64,000 nucleotides of DNA from Arthrobacter sp. CAU 1506 (GTDB lineage Bacteria; Actinomycetota; Actinomycetes; Actinomycetales; Micrococcaceae), in NCBI RefSeq assembly GCF_005047635.1, contig NZ_SUKC01000005.1, positions 62,001 to 126,000 on the forward strand, written 5' to 3'. Both the position numbers and the translations under genes were made by a program. Each line of letters starts with the position of its first letter. The first letter of the stretch is position 1. Below the pieces are notes generated by a model. The model did not search any database, was not told the DNA's origin, and saw only the letters and a program-made list of their open reading frames with translations. Positions 49,854 to 58,671 of the stretch are shown here, piece after piece.

Positions 49854-51143
49854 GTGATCGATGTAAACGAACTCCGCGCCAATCCAGAGATCTTCCGTGC
49901 CTCGCAGCGTGCCCGGGGCGCTGACGAGTCCGTCGTCGACGCCGTCATCGCCGCCGACGTGGCGCGCCGTGAAGCGATCAACCGGTACGAGGGACTGCGC
50001 GCCGAGCAGAATGTCTTCGGCAAGAAGGTGGCGCAGGCCAAGGGCGAGGAAAAGGCAGCCCTGCTGGCGCAGGTCAAGGAGTTGGCGGCGTCGGTCAAGG
50101 AGGCGCAGGCGGCATCGGATGCTGCACAAGGCCAGCAGGAGTCGCTGCTGCGCAGTATTCCGAACCTGATCGAGGAAGGTGTTCCCGCCGGCGGCGAGGA
50201 CGACTTCAACGTGGTCAAGACCGTCGGCAAGCCCCGCGATTTCGGTCCGGACGGCTTCGAGCCCCGGGACCATCTGGCCATCGGCGAGTTGATCGGCGCC
50301 ATCGACATGGAACGCGGCGCCAAGGTGTCCGGCTCGCGCTTTTACTTCCTCAAGGGAGTGGGCGCCCGGCTGGAGATCGCGCTGATGAACATGGCGCTGG
50401 ACCAGGCGGTGTCCAACGGCTTCATCCCGATGATCACCCCCACACTGGTTCGCCCGGAAACGATGCAGGGCACCGGCTTCGATGTGGAGCACGACGACGA
50501 GATCTACCGCCTGGAGCGCGACAACCTGTACTTGACCGGTACGTCGGAGGTCGCTTTGGCGGGGTACCACGCGGACGAAATCCTTGACCTGTCCGCCGGT
50601 CCGACCCGTTATGCCGGCTGGAGCTCCTGCTACCGCCGGGAGGCCGGCGCCGCCGGCAAGGACACCCGGGGCATCATCCGGGTGCACCAGTTCAACAAGC
50701 TGGAAATGTTCATCTACTGCCCGGTCGAGGAAGCCGCCGACGAGCACGCCCGGCTGCTGGCTTGGGAAGAGGAAATGCTGGCGAAGGTGGAACTGCCCTA
50801 CCGGGTGATCGATACCGCCGCAGGCGACCTCGGCATGAGCGCGGCCCGCAAGTTCGACTGTGAGGCATGGGTGCCCACCCAGCAGGCCTACCGGGAGCTG
50901 ACCTCCACCTCCAACTGCACCACCTTCCAGGCCCGCAGGCTGAACATCCGCGAACGCCAAGTCTCGGCCGAGGGCGAGAAGAAGGGCACACGGGCTGTCG
51001 CCACCCTGAACGGGACCCTGGCCACCACGCGCTGGATCGTGGCCATCCTGGAACACCACCAGAACGCCGACGGTTCGGTGAACGTCCCCGCTGCCCTGCA
51101 GCCCTACCTGGGCGGCATGGAAGTGCTTCCCGTGCTCTCCTGA
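49854..51143 (+). CDS. serS: Seryl-tRNA synthetase
   Basis: The product has 429 residues with a GTG start. The N-terminal arm is a long antiparallel coiled coil (about 30-105, ending in [13 protein letters not shown]) that binds the tRNA-Ser long variable arm. The class II catalytic core follows: motif 2 [30 protein letters not shown] and motif 3 [17 protein letters not shown], plus [18 protein letters not shown] and the serine-binding [17 protein letters not shown]. It charges tRNA-Ser. The promoter is shared with the divergent lipid kinase (108 bp between starts). Confidence 0.97.
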   Translation: MIDVNELRANPEIFRASQRARGADESVVDAVIAADVARREAINRYEGLRAEQNVFGKKVAQAKGEEKAALLAQVKELAASVKEAQAASDAAQGQQESLLRSIPNLIEEGVPAGGEDDFNVVKTVGKPRDFGPDGFEPRDHLAIGELIGAIDMERGAKVSGSRFYFLKGVGARLEIALMNMALDQAVSNGFIPMITPTLVRPETMQGTGFDVEHDDEIYRLERDNLYLTGTSEVALAGYHADEILDLSAGPTRYAGWSSCYRREAGAAGKDTRGIIRVHQFNKLEMFIYCPVEEAADEHARLLAWEEEMLAKVELPYRVIDTAAGDLGMSAARKFDCEAWVPTQQAYRELTSTSNCTTFQARRLNIRERQVSAEGEKKGTRAVATLNGTLATTRWIVAILEHHQNADGSVNVPAALQPYLGGMEVLPVLS

Positions 51144-51269
51144 CAGCAGGTTCCACGGCCGGGTCCCTGGCCCGGGAAGCGTCTAGGGACCCCCGGGCGT
51201 TCACCAGCCTGTCATTCGCCCGTAGAAAACTTCTACCCGTCCGTAGCTTGGTCATGCTTCACTAGGTGG

Positions 51270-52175
51270 ATGACAACTACAGCTGATAAGGCTCACGCTG
51301 GCATCGACGACCAGCGGATAGCAGCAGAAAACACGAAAGATCAGTCCAGCGCGGCCCTGCGCGAAAACTTTGTGGAGAACGGGGCCCGCAAACTGGTGGC
51401 CTTGGACGTGGACGGCACCCTGGTCAACCACGACGGCCACATGAGCGATGCCGTCCGCGAAGCGGCTCGCGCCGTCGTCGACGCCGGCCACGAAGTGGTC
51501 GTTTCCACCGGTCGGTCGCTGAATGCCACGCTGCCGATCATCGAGTTGATCGGCATGACCAAGGGGTACGCGGTGTGCTCCAACGGCGGCGTCACCCTGC
51601 GGATCGACACCTCGCTGGACGCCGGGTACGAGGTGGTCGACCGGGTGACGTTCAACCCCGGCCCCGCCCTGCGCGTGATGCGTTCGAAACTGCCGACCGC
51701 GAAGTTTGCGCTGGAAGACGAAGAGGGCAACTTCCTGGCCACCGAGCGCTTCCAGGACGCCAGCTTCGGCATCGAAGCCAAGGGCGTGGATTTTGAAACA
51801 CTGCTGGAATCCACCGCCGTGCGCGTGGTGGTATCCAGCGCCGAGAACACTCCCGAAGAGTTCAAGGAAGCCATCGACACCGCCGGGCTCAAGGGCGTGA
51901 CGTACTCAGTAGGCTGGACGGCCTGGCTGGACATCGCGGCCAACGGCGTCACCAAGGCCAGCGCCTTGGAAGCGCTGCGCCGAAAGCTGGATGTGGAGCC
52001 GTCGCACACGGTTGCCATGGGCGACGGGCGCAACGACATCGAAATGCTGGATTGGGCCGCCCGCGGCGTGGCCATGGGACAGGCGCCCGAGGAAGTCATC
52101 GCCGTCGCCCACGAAGTCACCGGCACCGTGGAGGAAGACGGAGCGGCCCCCATCCTGCTCAGCCTGCTGGACTAA
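51270..52175 (+). CDS. HAD superfamily phosphatase, Cof-type
   Basis: The product is 301 residues. HAD motifs: I LVALDVDGTLVNHDG (about residues 42-56), II VVVSTGRSLNATLP, III lysine in GVTKASALEALRRKLDV, IV TVAMGDGRNDIEMLDWAARGVAMG. A IIB cap domain lies between motifs II and III. The N-terminal 35 residues are polar and not part of the fold, so a later start is possible, but AGGTGG precedes this ATG. It is the second Cof-like phosphatase in the window. It follows serS by 126 bp, an order seen in Arthrobacter-type genomes. Confidence 0.88.
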   Translation: MTTTADKAHAGIDDQRIAAENTKDQSSAALRENFVENGARKLVALDVDGTLVNHDGHMSDAVREAARAVVDAGHEVVVSTGRSLNATLPIIELIGMTKGYAVCSNGGVTLRIDTSLDAGYEVVDRVTFNPGPALRVMRSKLPTAKFALEDEEGNFLATERFQDASFGIEAKGVDFETLLESTAVRVVVSSAENTPEEFKEAIDTAGLKGVTYSVGWTAWLDIAANGVTKASALEALRRKLDVEPSHTVAMGDGRNDIEMLDWAARGVAMGQAPEEVIAVAHEVTGTVEEDGAAPILLSLLD

Positions 52176-52206
52176 AACCCGGGCTGGTGCAGGTGGTTGG
52201 CGGGGG

Positions 52207-52632
52207 TCAGGCTGCGCTGATCCCGAAGAGGCCGATGACCAGGGCCATGACCAGGAACGTGACCAGTTCGTGCACGATGTTCAGCACGGTCAGCCCGGCC
52301 GGGCGCCCCTCGAAGGCATCATGGGTGACAAACCGTGCCGCGGTAAAGCCTGCCCACAGGATCACGGCGGTCAGCACGGTGTTCCAGAGGAAGTTGCCGC
52401 CGTAGAAGTCCTGCGCGATGGCAGCCGAGCCCGCCAGCACCCAGGCGCTGATGAAGCTGACAATCAGCGTGATGATGATAGGGCGCACGGCGTTTTTGCC
52501 GTCACCGGGGCTGACCTTGGCGACCTTCATCCAATAGTTGCCGAAGACCTTCGGCGTGTACCAGATGGAGCCGACGACCATGGTCGAAATGGTGGCCACG
52601 ATGACCGCCCAGACGTTAATTTCGGGGACCAT
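52207..52632 (-). CDS. DUF1761 family membrane protein
   Basis: The start is the ATG at 52632 (MVPEINVWAVIVAT), seven bases after AAAGGAG. The 141-residue product has about four membrane helices and the DUF1761 signature: VWAVIVATISTMVVGSIWYTPKVFGNYWMK at the start and ILWAGFTAARFVTHDAFEGRP in the middle. The function of this family is not known. It is downstream of, and co-directional with, the SatD/MarR-like gene (97 bp apart). Confidence 0.85.
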   Translation of the reverse strand: MVPEINVWAVIVATISTMVVGSIWYTPKVFGNYWMKVAKVSPGDGKNAVRPIIITLIVSFISAWVLAGSAAIAQDFYGGNFLWNTVLTAVILWAGFTAARFVTHDAFEGRPAGLTVLNIVHELVTFLVMALVIGLFGISAA

Positions 52633-52729
52633 GTGTGCACTCCTTTGTTCCACGCCGCCGACGTATTGCCGGCGGCATCCTCACACGGAGTCTAAACGCC
52701 GCACCCTCCGTTGCCATGCACGCGGCCGG

Positions 52730-53356
52730 TCAGTAGGGCAGCGCGGCGGCCGGCAGCGACCGCGGCCCGTAGACCAGGTCCAGCAGCCGCGCCGCAGCCG
52801 GACGGCACGCCCATTCCTCCACCCAGTGCGACCGGACCACTGCCTTGCTCACGGCCTGGCTGGTAATGCCCAGTTCCTCGGCAATGAACTTTTGCTGGCC
52901 GCGGGCCCCCGGCGTCATCAGGTCCAGGACCTTCCACTCCGCGTCGGTGCGGGTGGCGACAATCTGGCCAAGCAGCCGCAACACCGCCTCTGCCTCGGCC
53001 GCGACGTCCGCGTCCGGGCCGGAGACGGCCAGCGGGACGCGCTCGCCGGTTTTCTGCGCACGGTTCACGGCGCGGCGGGCATAGACCAGCCCGTACCCCT
53101 CGGCGTCCTTGATCTCCGCCGGCAGCGGCAGCCGCAGTTCACCGACGCCAATGCCCACGTGCCAGCGCCGGCTGCGCAGCGCGATCAGCGCCGCGTCGAT
53201 GGCCGTGGAAGCATCCGCAACCGCGCCGATGGCTTCGTCGCCGACGGAACGCTGGAAGGCGATGGCCGCGGGCAGGTGGCGCAGCGACTTGATCAGTTCG
53301 GGCACCAGGTCGCCCACCTCGCGGGAATCGCGCTGGTTGACCGTGAGCACATACAT
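52730..53356 (-). CDS. SatD-like protein with C-terminal MarR-type helix-turn-helix
   Basis: The product is 208 residues. The N-terminal part (MYVLTVNQRDSREVGDLVPELIKSL, GVGELRLPLPAEIKDAEGYGLVYARRAVNRA) resembles the SatD/nucleotidyl-cyclase-like small proteins. The C-terminus has a winged-helix element: AEWKVLDLMTPGARGQQKFIAEELGITSQAVSKAVVRSHWVEEW. SatD-type proteins are linked in other bacteria to acid stress and to membrane partners, but I cannot assign a role. It is the upstream member of a pair with a DUF1761 membrane protein. The helix-turn-helix suggests DNA binding. Confidence 0.7.
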   Translation of the reverse strand: MYVLTVNQRDSREVGDLVPELIKSLRHLPAAIAFQRSVGDEAIGAVADASTAIDAALIALRSRRWHVGIGVGELRLPLPAEIKDAEGYGLVYARRAVNRAQKTGERVPLAVSGPDADVAAEAEAVLRLLGQIVATRTDAEWKVLDLMTPGARGQQKFIAEELGITSQAVSKAVVRSHWVEEWACRPAAARLLDLVYGPRSLPAAALPY

Positions 53357-53499
53357 GGCACCAGTATTGCCTCCACCCCGGTGGGAACAACCGATTTCGG
53401 TTGGTGGCGTGTCCGGTGCGCACCAACGGCAGGCGGCCCGGACCCCAAGGGGCCCGGACCGCCGTCGTTGTTGCCGCCGTCGCCCGGCGGAAGCGTCAG

Positions 53500-54024
53500 C
53501 TAGACGTCGCGGCCCTGCGGCTCGTCAGCGGCCGAGTGCTCGCCCTGCGCGGCAAAGCGCTTGATCGAGGCTTCCAGCTCGGCTTCGGCAGCTGCGCGGT
53601 CCGCCCAGCCCTCGGCCTTGACCCACTTGCCCGGCTCCAGGTCCTTGTAGCGGGTGAAGAAATGCTCGATCTCCTTGACCAGGAACTCCGGCACATCGGA
53701 GAGCTCCTGGATGTGGTCGAAACGCTTGTCGGCCGGAACGCACAGCACCTTGGCGTCCCCGCCGCCGTCGTCGGTCATGTTGAACACGGCGATCGGGCGG
53801 GACTCGACCAGCACGCCCGGCAGCAGGTCGAAGTCCTGCAGCATGACCATGGCGTCCAGCGGATCGCCGTCTTCGCCCAGCGTGTCCTCGAAGTAGCCAT
53901 AGTGCGTGGGGTACTGCATGGAGGTGAACAGCACCCGGTCCAGGCGGAGGCGGTGGGTTTCGTGGTCGATTTCGTACTTGACCCGGGATCCCTTGGGGAT
54001 CTCGATGGTGACGTCATGCTGCAT
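53500..54024 (-). CDS. ppa: Inorganic pyrophosphatase
   Basis: The product is 174 residues, a family I soluble pyrophosphatase. The conserved cluster is visible: [53 protein letters not shown], with the metal-binding DGDPLDAMV motif (about residues 52-60) and [16 protein letters not shown]. It hydrolyses pyrophosphate and so pulls biosynthetic reactions forward. The ATG ([12 protein letters not shown]) is preceded by AAGGAG. It is divergent from dacB, the usual actinobacterial order. Confidence 0.96.
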   Translation of the reverse strand: MQHDVTIEIPKGSRVKYEIDHETHRLRLDRVLFTSMQYPTHYGYFEDTLGEDGDPLDAMVMLQDFDLLPGVLVESRPIAVFNMTDDGGGDAKVLCVPADKRFDHIQELSDVPEFLVKEIEHFFTRYKDLEPGKWVKAEGWADRAAAEAELEASIKRFAAQGEHSAADEPQGRDV

Positions 54025-54188
54025 GGCTTCGCTCCTTGGAGACGTTCAGACTTTTGGCTTCGGCGCCGCCGGTGCACAACCGTGGCCCGGCGCCGACTAC
54101 GCTTAACGATATCGGTCTTGCCTTCGCCCCCCGGCATCGGGGTTGAGCCGGGCGAAAAGCAACAATCACAATCCTCAGGAGGGGCAGC

Positions 54189-55607
54189 ATGGGGCGTGGC
54201 TTCCGCGTGCTCACCTCAGGCCTGCTGGCCGTGGTGTTCGCCGCGCTGGCCGTGCCCGCAGGATTCAACCTGGCGCAGGCCATCGAGTGGCCTCAGCCGG
54301 AGCCGGTCATCAGCACGCCCGCGGCGCAGTTGCCCCCCACCACGCTGGCCGAAGTCCCCTTGGCGACCGGACCGAGCGGCACCGCTCCGCTGCCCGATCC
54401 GGCCACGTTGAAACCAGCGCTGGAGAAGGCCTTGGCGTTCGACGGCGCAGGCAGCTTCACCGGGACGGTCACCGATGCGGCCAGCGGCGAGGTGCTGTAC
54501 AACAAGGCCGCCACCGACCCCGTGATTCCGGCGTCGAACCTGAAGACACTCACCGCGGTCGCCGCGCTGGAGTCGCTCGGCGCGGACCGCCGGCTCTACA
54601 CCACGGTCAAACGCGGCAGCAACCCGGGGGTGCTGTTCCTGGTGGGCGGCGGCGATACGTTGTTGGGAGCCGGGGAATCACGGCCCGGCGCGGTCTTGGG
54701 TGAAGCAGGACTGGCAACGCTGGCGGAGCAGGCAGCCGGGAAACTGGCTGCCAGCGGCTACACCGGTGAGCTGACCGTGGTGGTGGACGATTCGCTCTAC
54801 TCCGGGCCAACCATCAGCGCCGCCTGGGATCCGGGCGATGTAAAGAACGGCGAAATAGCCCCCGTCTACCCGCTGGCGCTGAATGCCGGGCGGGACCAGG
54901 CCGACGGCGGGGGCGATCTGGTGGCCGATGCCGCCGGTCTGGCCGGGGCCGCCTTCAGGGATGCGCTGGCCCAAGCTCTGGCCGGGAAGGACCTGACCGT
55001 GGCGGCCACGGTGGGACGCGATGCGGCACCGGCGGACGGGACCGTGCTGGCGGAGGTGCAGTCCGCGCCGGTCGCCGACCAGGTGGCCTACATGATGCAG
55101 CATTCGGACAACTACGTGGCCGAGGTGCTGGCACGCAACACGGCAGTGGCCGTGGGCAAGCCCGGCTCCTTCGGCGGCGGCACCGAGGCCGTGCGGGAGG
55201 CGGCCGAACGGCTGGGCATCCCGGTGGCGGGGATGGTGCTGGCCGATGCCAGCGGGCTCTCGATGAAAAACCGGGTCAGTCCCGAGCAACTGGCCGCTGC
55301 GGTCACCTTGATCGCCACCGCCGAGGACCCGGACCTGCGGGCAGGCATCGGTTCGCTGCCGATCGCCGGCCTGACCGGCACCCTGTCCGGCCGGTACCTG
55401 CAGGCCAACGCCGGCGGCGCCGGACTGGTCCGCGCCAAGACCGGCACGCTGAACTCGGTGACATCGCTCAGCGGCTACGTGGCCAGCGCGGACGGACGGC
55501 TGCTGATTTTCGCCTTCGTGGCCAACGGGCTGAACGGCTCGATCGACGCCGCCCGCACCGCCGCCGACCGGGCCGCCACCGTGCTGGCCGGCTGCGGCTG
55601 CCGCTGA
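54189..55607 (+). CDS. dacB: D-alanyl-D-alanine carboxypeptidase/endopeptidase (PBP4-type)
   Basis: The product is 472 residues with a signal peptide (residues about 1-31, ending FNLAQA) and a class C penicillin-binding domain. The three active-site motifs are present: SxxK as IPASNLKTL (Ser116, Lys119), SxN as MMQHSDNYVAE, and KTG as VRAKTGTLNSVTSLSG. A large insertion follows the SxxK motif (about 175-300), as in DacB/PBP4. It trims or cleaves peptidoglycan peptides outside the membrane and is inhibited by beta-lactams in relatives. AGGAGGGGC precedes the ATG. Confidence 0.93.
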   Translation: MGRGFRVLTSGLLAVVFAALAVPAGFNLAQAIEWPQPEPVISTPAAQLPPTTLAEVPLATGPSGTAPLPDPATLKPALEKALAFDGAGSFTGTVTDAASGEVLYNKAATDPVIPASNLKTLTAVAALESLGADRRLYTTVKRGSNPGVLFLVGGGDTLLGAGESRPGAVLGEAGLATLAEQAAGKLAASGYTGELTVVVDDSLYSGPTISAAWDPGDVKNGEIAPVYPLALNAGRDQADGGGDLVADAAGLAGAAFRDALAQALAGKDLTVAATVGRDAAPADGTVLAEVQSAPVADQVAYMMQHSDNYVAEVLARNTAVAVGKPGSFGGGTEAVREAAERLGIPVAGMVLADASGLSMKNRVSPEQLAAAVTLIATAEDPDLRAGIGSLPIAGLTGTLSGRYLQANAGGAGLVRAKTGTLNSVTSLSGYVASADGRLLIFAFVANGLNGSIDAARTAADRAATVLAGCGCR

Positions 55608-55665
55608 CCGGGCACCGATCCGGGAGCCGGGGAGGTAGTGACCGGCTTGGCGCTGGTGTGATCTG

Positions 55666-56838
55666 ATGGAACGCATGGACAGCAGCGCACCCACCCCCAG
55701 TGAATCCGGCGCCTCCTCTGGCCCGCCCCCGCGGCTGGTCAATTGGGAACTGGCCGCCGCCACGGCAGCAAAACTGACCCCGGCCGGTCCCCGAATGAAG
55801 GGATCGGAAATCCGTGCCACCGTCGAAGAGCTGCGGCGGCTTGCCGAGGTATCGGTGGACCACGTGCACCGCATCACCGGACTTGACGCACCCCGCGACC
55901 TCCGCGATTCCGAGGTGCTGATCATCGACCGCGCCGGATGGTCAAAGGCCAACGCCCGCAGCTTCGAAGTCATGCTGGCTCCAGCCCTCACCGCGCTCGC
56001 CGAGAAACGCCCGGAGCAGCTCAAGAGCGCCACCACCGTCGTGGGCGGCGCTCTCACCGGCACCCAGATGGGCGCCATCCTCTCCTTCCTGTCCAGCAAG
56101 GTGCTGGGCCAGTACGACCCGTTCTGCTCGCTGCTGCCCGGCGGTCCGGCGGCCGGACGGCTGATGCTGGTGGCACCCAACATCGTGACGGTGGAACGCG
56201 AACTGAATGTGGTGCCGTCCGACTTCAGGTTGTGGGTCTGCCTGCACGAGCAGACGCACCGGGTGCAGTTCGCCGCGGCGCCCTGGCTGCGCGACCACAT
56301 GATGGAGCAGATCGGCGAGCTCTCGTCGTCCCTGGTGGAAAAGGCGGACACCCTGGGCGAGCGGCTGCAGCAGACGGTCAAGGCAGCCGTCGCCGCGACC
56401 AAGGACAGCGGCAAGGACGACGGCGGAGCGCCGGGTTCTTCGCTCAAAGGTTCCGTCCTGGAGTTGATCCAGGGGCCGGAGGAGAAAGCGGTCTTCTCGC
56501 ACCTGACGGCGGTGATGAGCCTGCTGGAGGGCCACGCCAACGTGGTGATGGATGCGGTGGACGCCTCGATTGTGCCGACGGTGAAGACCATCCGCCAACG
56601 CTTCAATGCCCGCGGTCAGAGCCGCGGCGCGCTGGAGAACTGGGTCCGCAGGATCATGGGACTGGACGCCAAGGCGCGGCAGTACTCCGATGGTGCCAAG
56701 TTCGTCCGTGCCGTGACCCGGCAGGTCGGCATGGAAGGCTTCAACGCCGTGTGGGAGCGTCCGGAAAACCTGCCCACGGAAGACGAGATCCACCATCCCG
56801 ACCTGTGGATCAGCCGCATGGACCTTAGCCGCGCATGA
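55666..56838 (+). CDS. Zinc-dependent metalloprotease (DUF2342 / F420-biosynthesis-associated type)
   Basis: The product is 390 residues. A clear zinc motif HEQTHRVQF (HExxH at 194-198) sits in RLWVCLHEQTHRVQFAAAPWL, with EGHANVVMDAV further on as the likely third ligand region. The N-terminal VNWELAAATAAKLTPAGPRM is characteristic of this actinobacterial family, annotated in genomes as zinc-dependent metalloprotease. Its substrate is unknown. The gene always lies near tilS and hpt in related species. Its stop overlaps the tilS start (ATGA, 56835-56838). A start at the fourth codon (55675) is equally possible. Confidence 0.9.
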   Translation: MERMDSSAPTPSESGASSGPPPRLVNWELAAATAAKLTPAGPRMKGSEIRATVEELRRLAEVSVDHVHRITGLDAPRDLRDSEVLIIDRAGWSKANARSFEVMLAPALTALAEKRPEQLKSATTVVGGALTGTQMGAILSFLSSKVLGQYDPFCSLLPGGPAAGRLMLVAPNIVTVERELNVVPSDFRLWVCLHEQTHRVQFAAAPWLRDHMMEQIGELSSSLVEKADTLGERLQQTVKAAVAATKDSGKDDGGAPGSSLKGSVLELIQGPEEKAVFSHLTAVMSLLEGHANVVMDAVDASIVPTVKTIRQRFNARGQSRGALENWVRRIMGLDAKARQYSDGAKFVRAVTRQVGMEGFNAVWERPENLPTEDEIHHPDLWISRMDLSRA

Positions 56839-57947
56839 GCGGTGTGGCAGCAGGCCGGCGCAAGCCCCGGCTCCATCCGCATCTGGGGGCCGTCCGGCAC
56901 CAGCTGCGCCAAGCGCTGGATGAATGTGGACCGGCCCCCGCCGGCGCGGACTCTGCCGAGGCCCCGCTGCTGCTGGTGGCCTGCAGCGGCGGGCCGGATT
57001 CGCTCGCCTTGGCCATCGCCGCGGAGTTTTTCAACCGCCCCGCGCGCAACGGCGTCCGTCCCTATCGGGTGGGAGCCGTCGTCGTCGACCATGGACTGCA
57101 GCCGGGCAGTGCCGAGGTGGCCGAGGGGGCGCGGCTGCAGCTCGAATCGCTGGGCCTGGCACCGGTGCAGGTGCGCCGCGTGCAGGTGGAATCCGCCGGA
57201 ATGGGGCCGGAAGCTGCCGCCCGCACCGCGCGCTATGCGGCCCTTGATGCTGCGGCGGCGGAATTCGGGGCGGCCGCAGTCCTGCTGGGGCACACGCTGG
57301 ACGACCAGGCAGAACAGGTGCTGCTGGGCCTGGGCCGCGGTTCCGGCACCCGCTCGCTGGCCGGCATGCCGGTGAAGCGGGGCCAGTACCTGCGTCCGTT
57401 CCTGGCGCTGCGGCGGCGGGATACCGAAGAAGTCTGCGCCGTGGCCGGACTGCAGCCCTGGCACGATCCCACGAACTCGGATCCGCGCTTCATGCGCTCG
57501 CGCATCCGGACCCGGGTGATGCCGTTCCTGGAGGAGGAAATGGGCCCCGGCGTGGCAGAGGCATTGTGGCGTTCGGCCCGGATCCTGGCCGCGGATGCCG
57601 AGTACCTGCAGGCGCAGGCGGTCGAAGAATACCGCCGGGTGCGGCTGGCGACGCCGGACGGAGTGGAGTTGCAGCGGGACGGGATGGAACGGCTTCCGGC
57701 CGCCATGAAGCACCGCGTGATCGCGTTGGCAGCCGCGGAGCTGGGTGGCGAGAATCCCAGCTACGAACGGCTGCAGGCGGCCGAAACGCTGCTGCGCCGT
57801 CAAGGCTCCGCTGGCCCCGTGCAGTTGGCCGGATTCGTCAGCGTCTACCGACGGACTGCCGCCAATTCGGTTCCCCAAGATGGCACCGGCTATGGCAATC
57901 TTGTGTTGAGAACAACTGACCGCAGCCCCGGTCAGTCAGACCGCTAG
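56835..57947 (+). CDS. tilS: tRNA(Ile)-lysidine synthetase
   Basis: The product is 370 residues. The PP-loop ATP-binding motif is LLVACSGGPDSLALAI (SGGPDS at 51-56), and the family motifs GAVVVDHGLQPGSAEVAEGA, LGHTLDDQAEQVLLGLGRGSG, RPFLALRRRDTEEVCAVAGLQPWHDPTNSD and RSRIRTRVMPFLEEE follow. It modifies cytidine 34 of tRNA-Ile(CAU) to lysidine, changing both codon and amino-acid specificity; it is essential in most bacteria. It starts within the metalloprotease stop and precedes hpt by 12 bp. Confidence 0.95.
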   Translation: MSGVAAGRRKPRLHPHLGAVRHQLRQALDECGPAPAGADSAEAPLLLVACSGGPDSLALAIAAEFFNRPARNGVRPYRVGAVVVDHGLQPGSAEVAEGARLQLESLGLAPVQVRRVQVESAGMGPEAAARTARYAALDAAAAEFGAAAVLLGHTLDDQAEQVLLGLGRGSGTRSLAGMPVKRGQYLRPFLALRRRDTEEVCAVAGLQPWHDPTNSDPRFMRSRIRTRVMPFLEEEMGPGVAEALWRSARILAADAEYLQAQAVEEYRRVRLATPDGVELQRDGMERLPAAMKHRVIALAAAELGGENPSYERLQAAETLLRRQGSAGPVQLAGFVSVYRRTAANSVPQDGTGYGNLVLRTTDRSPGQSDR

Positions 57948-57959
57948 ACCCGGGAGCAA

Positions 57960-58514
57960 GTGGTGGATTCCAACGACGTCCAGGCAGACCTCAAGCACGT
58001 CCTCTACACCAAGGAGCAGATCCAGCAGCGCATTACCGAGCTGGCTGCCCAGATCGATAAGGATTACGAAGGGCGCGATCTGCTGATCGTCGGCGTCCTC
58101 AAAGGCGCGGTGATGGTCATGGCAGACCTGGCGCGCGCCCTGCACAGCCACGTCAAGATGGACTGGATGGCGGTCTCCTCCTACGGCTCCGGCACCCAGT
58201 CCTCGGGCGTGGTCCGGATCCTGAAGGACCTGGAGACGGACCTGATGGGCAAGCATGTGCTCATCGTGGAGGACATCATCGACTCCGGCCTGACCTTGTC
58301 CTGGCTGAAGACCAACCTGATTTCCCGCGGCCCGGCCAGCGTGGAAATCTGCACGCTGCTGCGCAAACCCGATGCCGCCAAGGTGGAGATTGACGTCAAG
58401 TACGTCGGCTACGAGATCCCGAACGAGTTCGTCGTGGGCTACGGGCTGGACTACGCCGAGCGCTACCGCAACCTGGACTTCATCGGCACGCTGGCGCCGC
58501 ACATCTACGAATAA
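57960..58514 (+). CDS. hpt: Hypoxanthine phosphoribosyltransferase
   Basis: The product is 184 residues with a GTG start 6 bases after GGGAGC. The PRPP-binding loop is [17 protein letters not shown] (about 98-112) and the N-terminal [24 protein letters not shown] contributes the pyrophosphate loop. C-terminal [33 protein letters not shown] is the base-binding region. It salvages hypoxanthine and guanine to IMP and GMP. It sits between tilS and ftsH, the standard actinobacterial context. Confidence 0.95.
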   Translation: MVDSNDVQADLKHVLYTKEQIQQRITELAAQIDKDYEGRDLLIVGVLKGAVMVMADLARALHSHVKMDWMAVSSYGSGTQSSGVVRILKDLETDLMGKHVLIVEDIIDSGLTLSWLKTNLISRGPASVEICTLLRKPDAAKVEIDVKYVGYEIPNEFVVGYGLDYAERYRNLDFIGTLAPHIYE

Positions 58515-58671
58515 GCGCTGCACCGTCTTCCGCAGGCCGCGCTACGCCGAGAGGGAACTAATCGGCTCCGCCGAGCGTGAATGAAGACGGACGGTGTATA
58601 GCTGTAGTAGCCCACCGGGCTGCCATCACGCGCGGACAAGCAGGAGGGACGGGCGCAAGCCCCCAAGTCGC

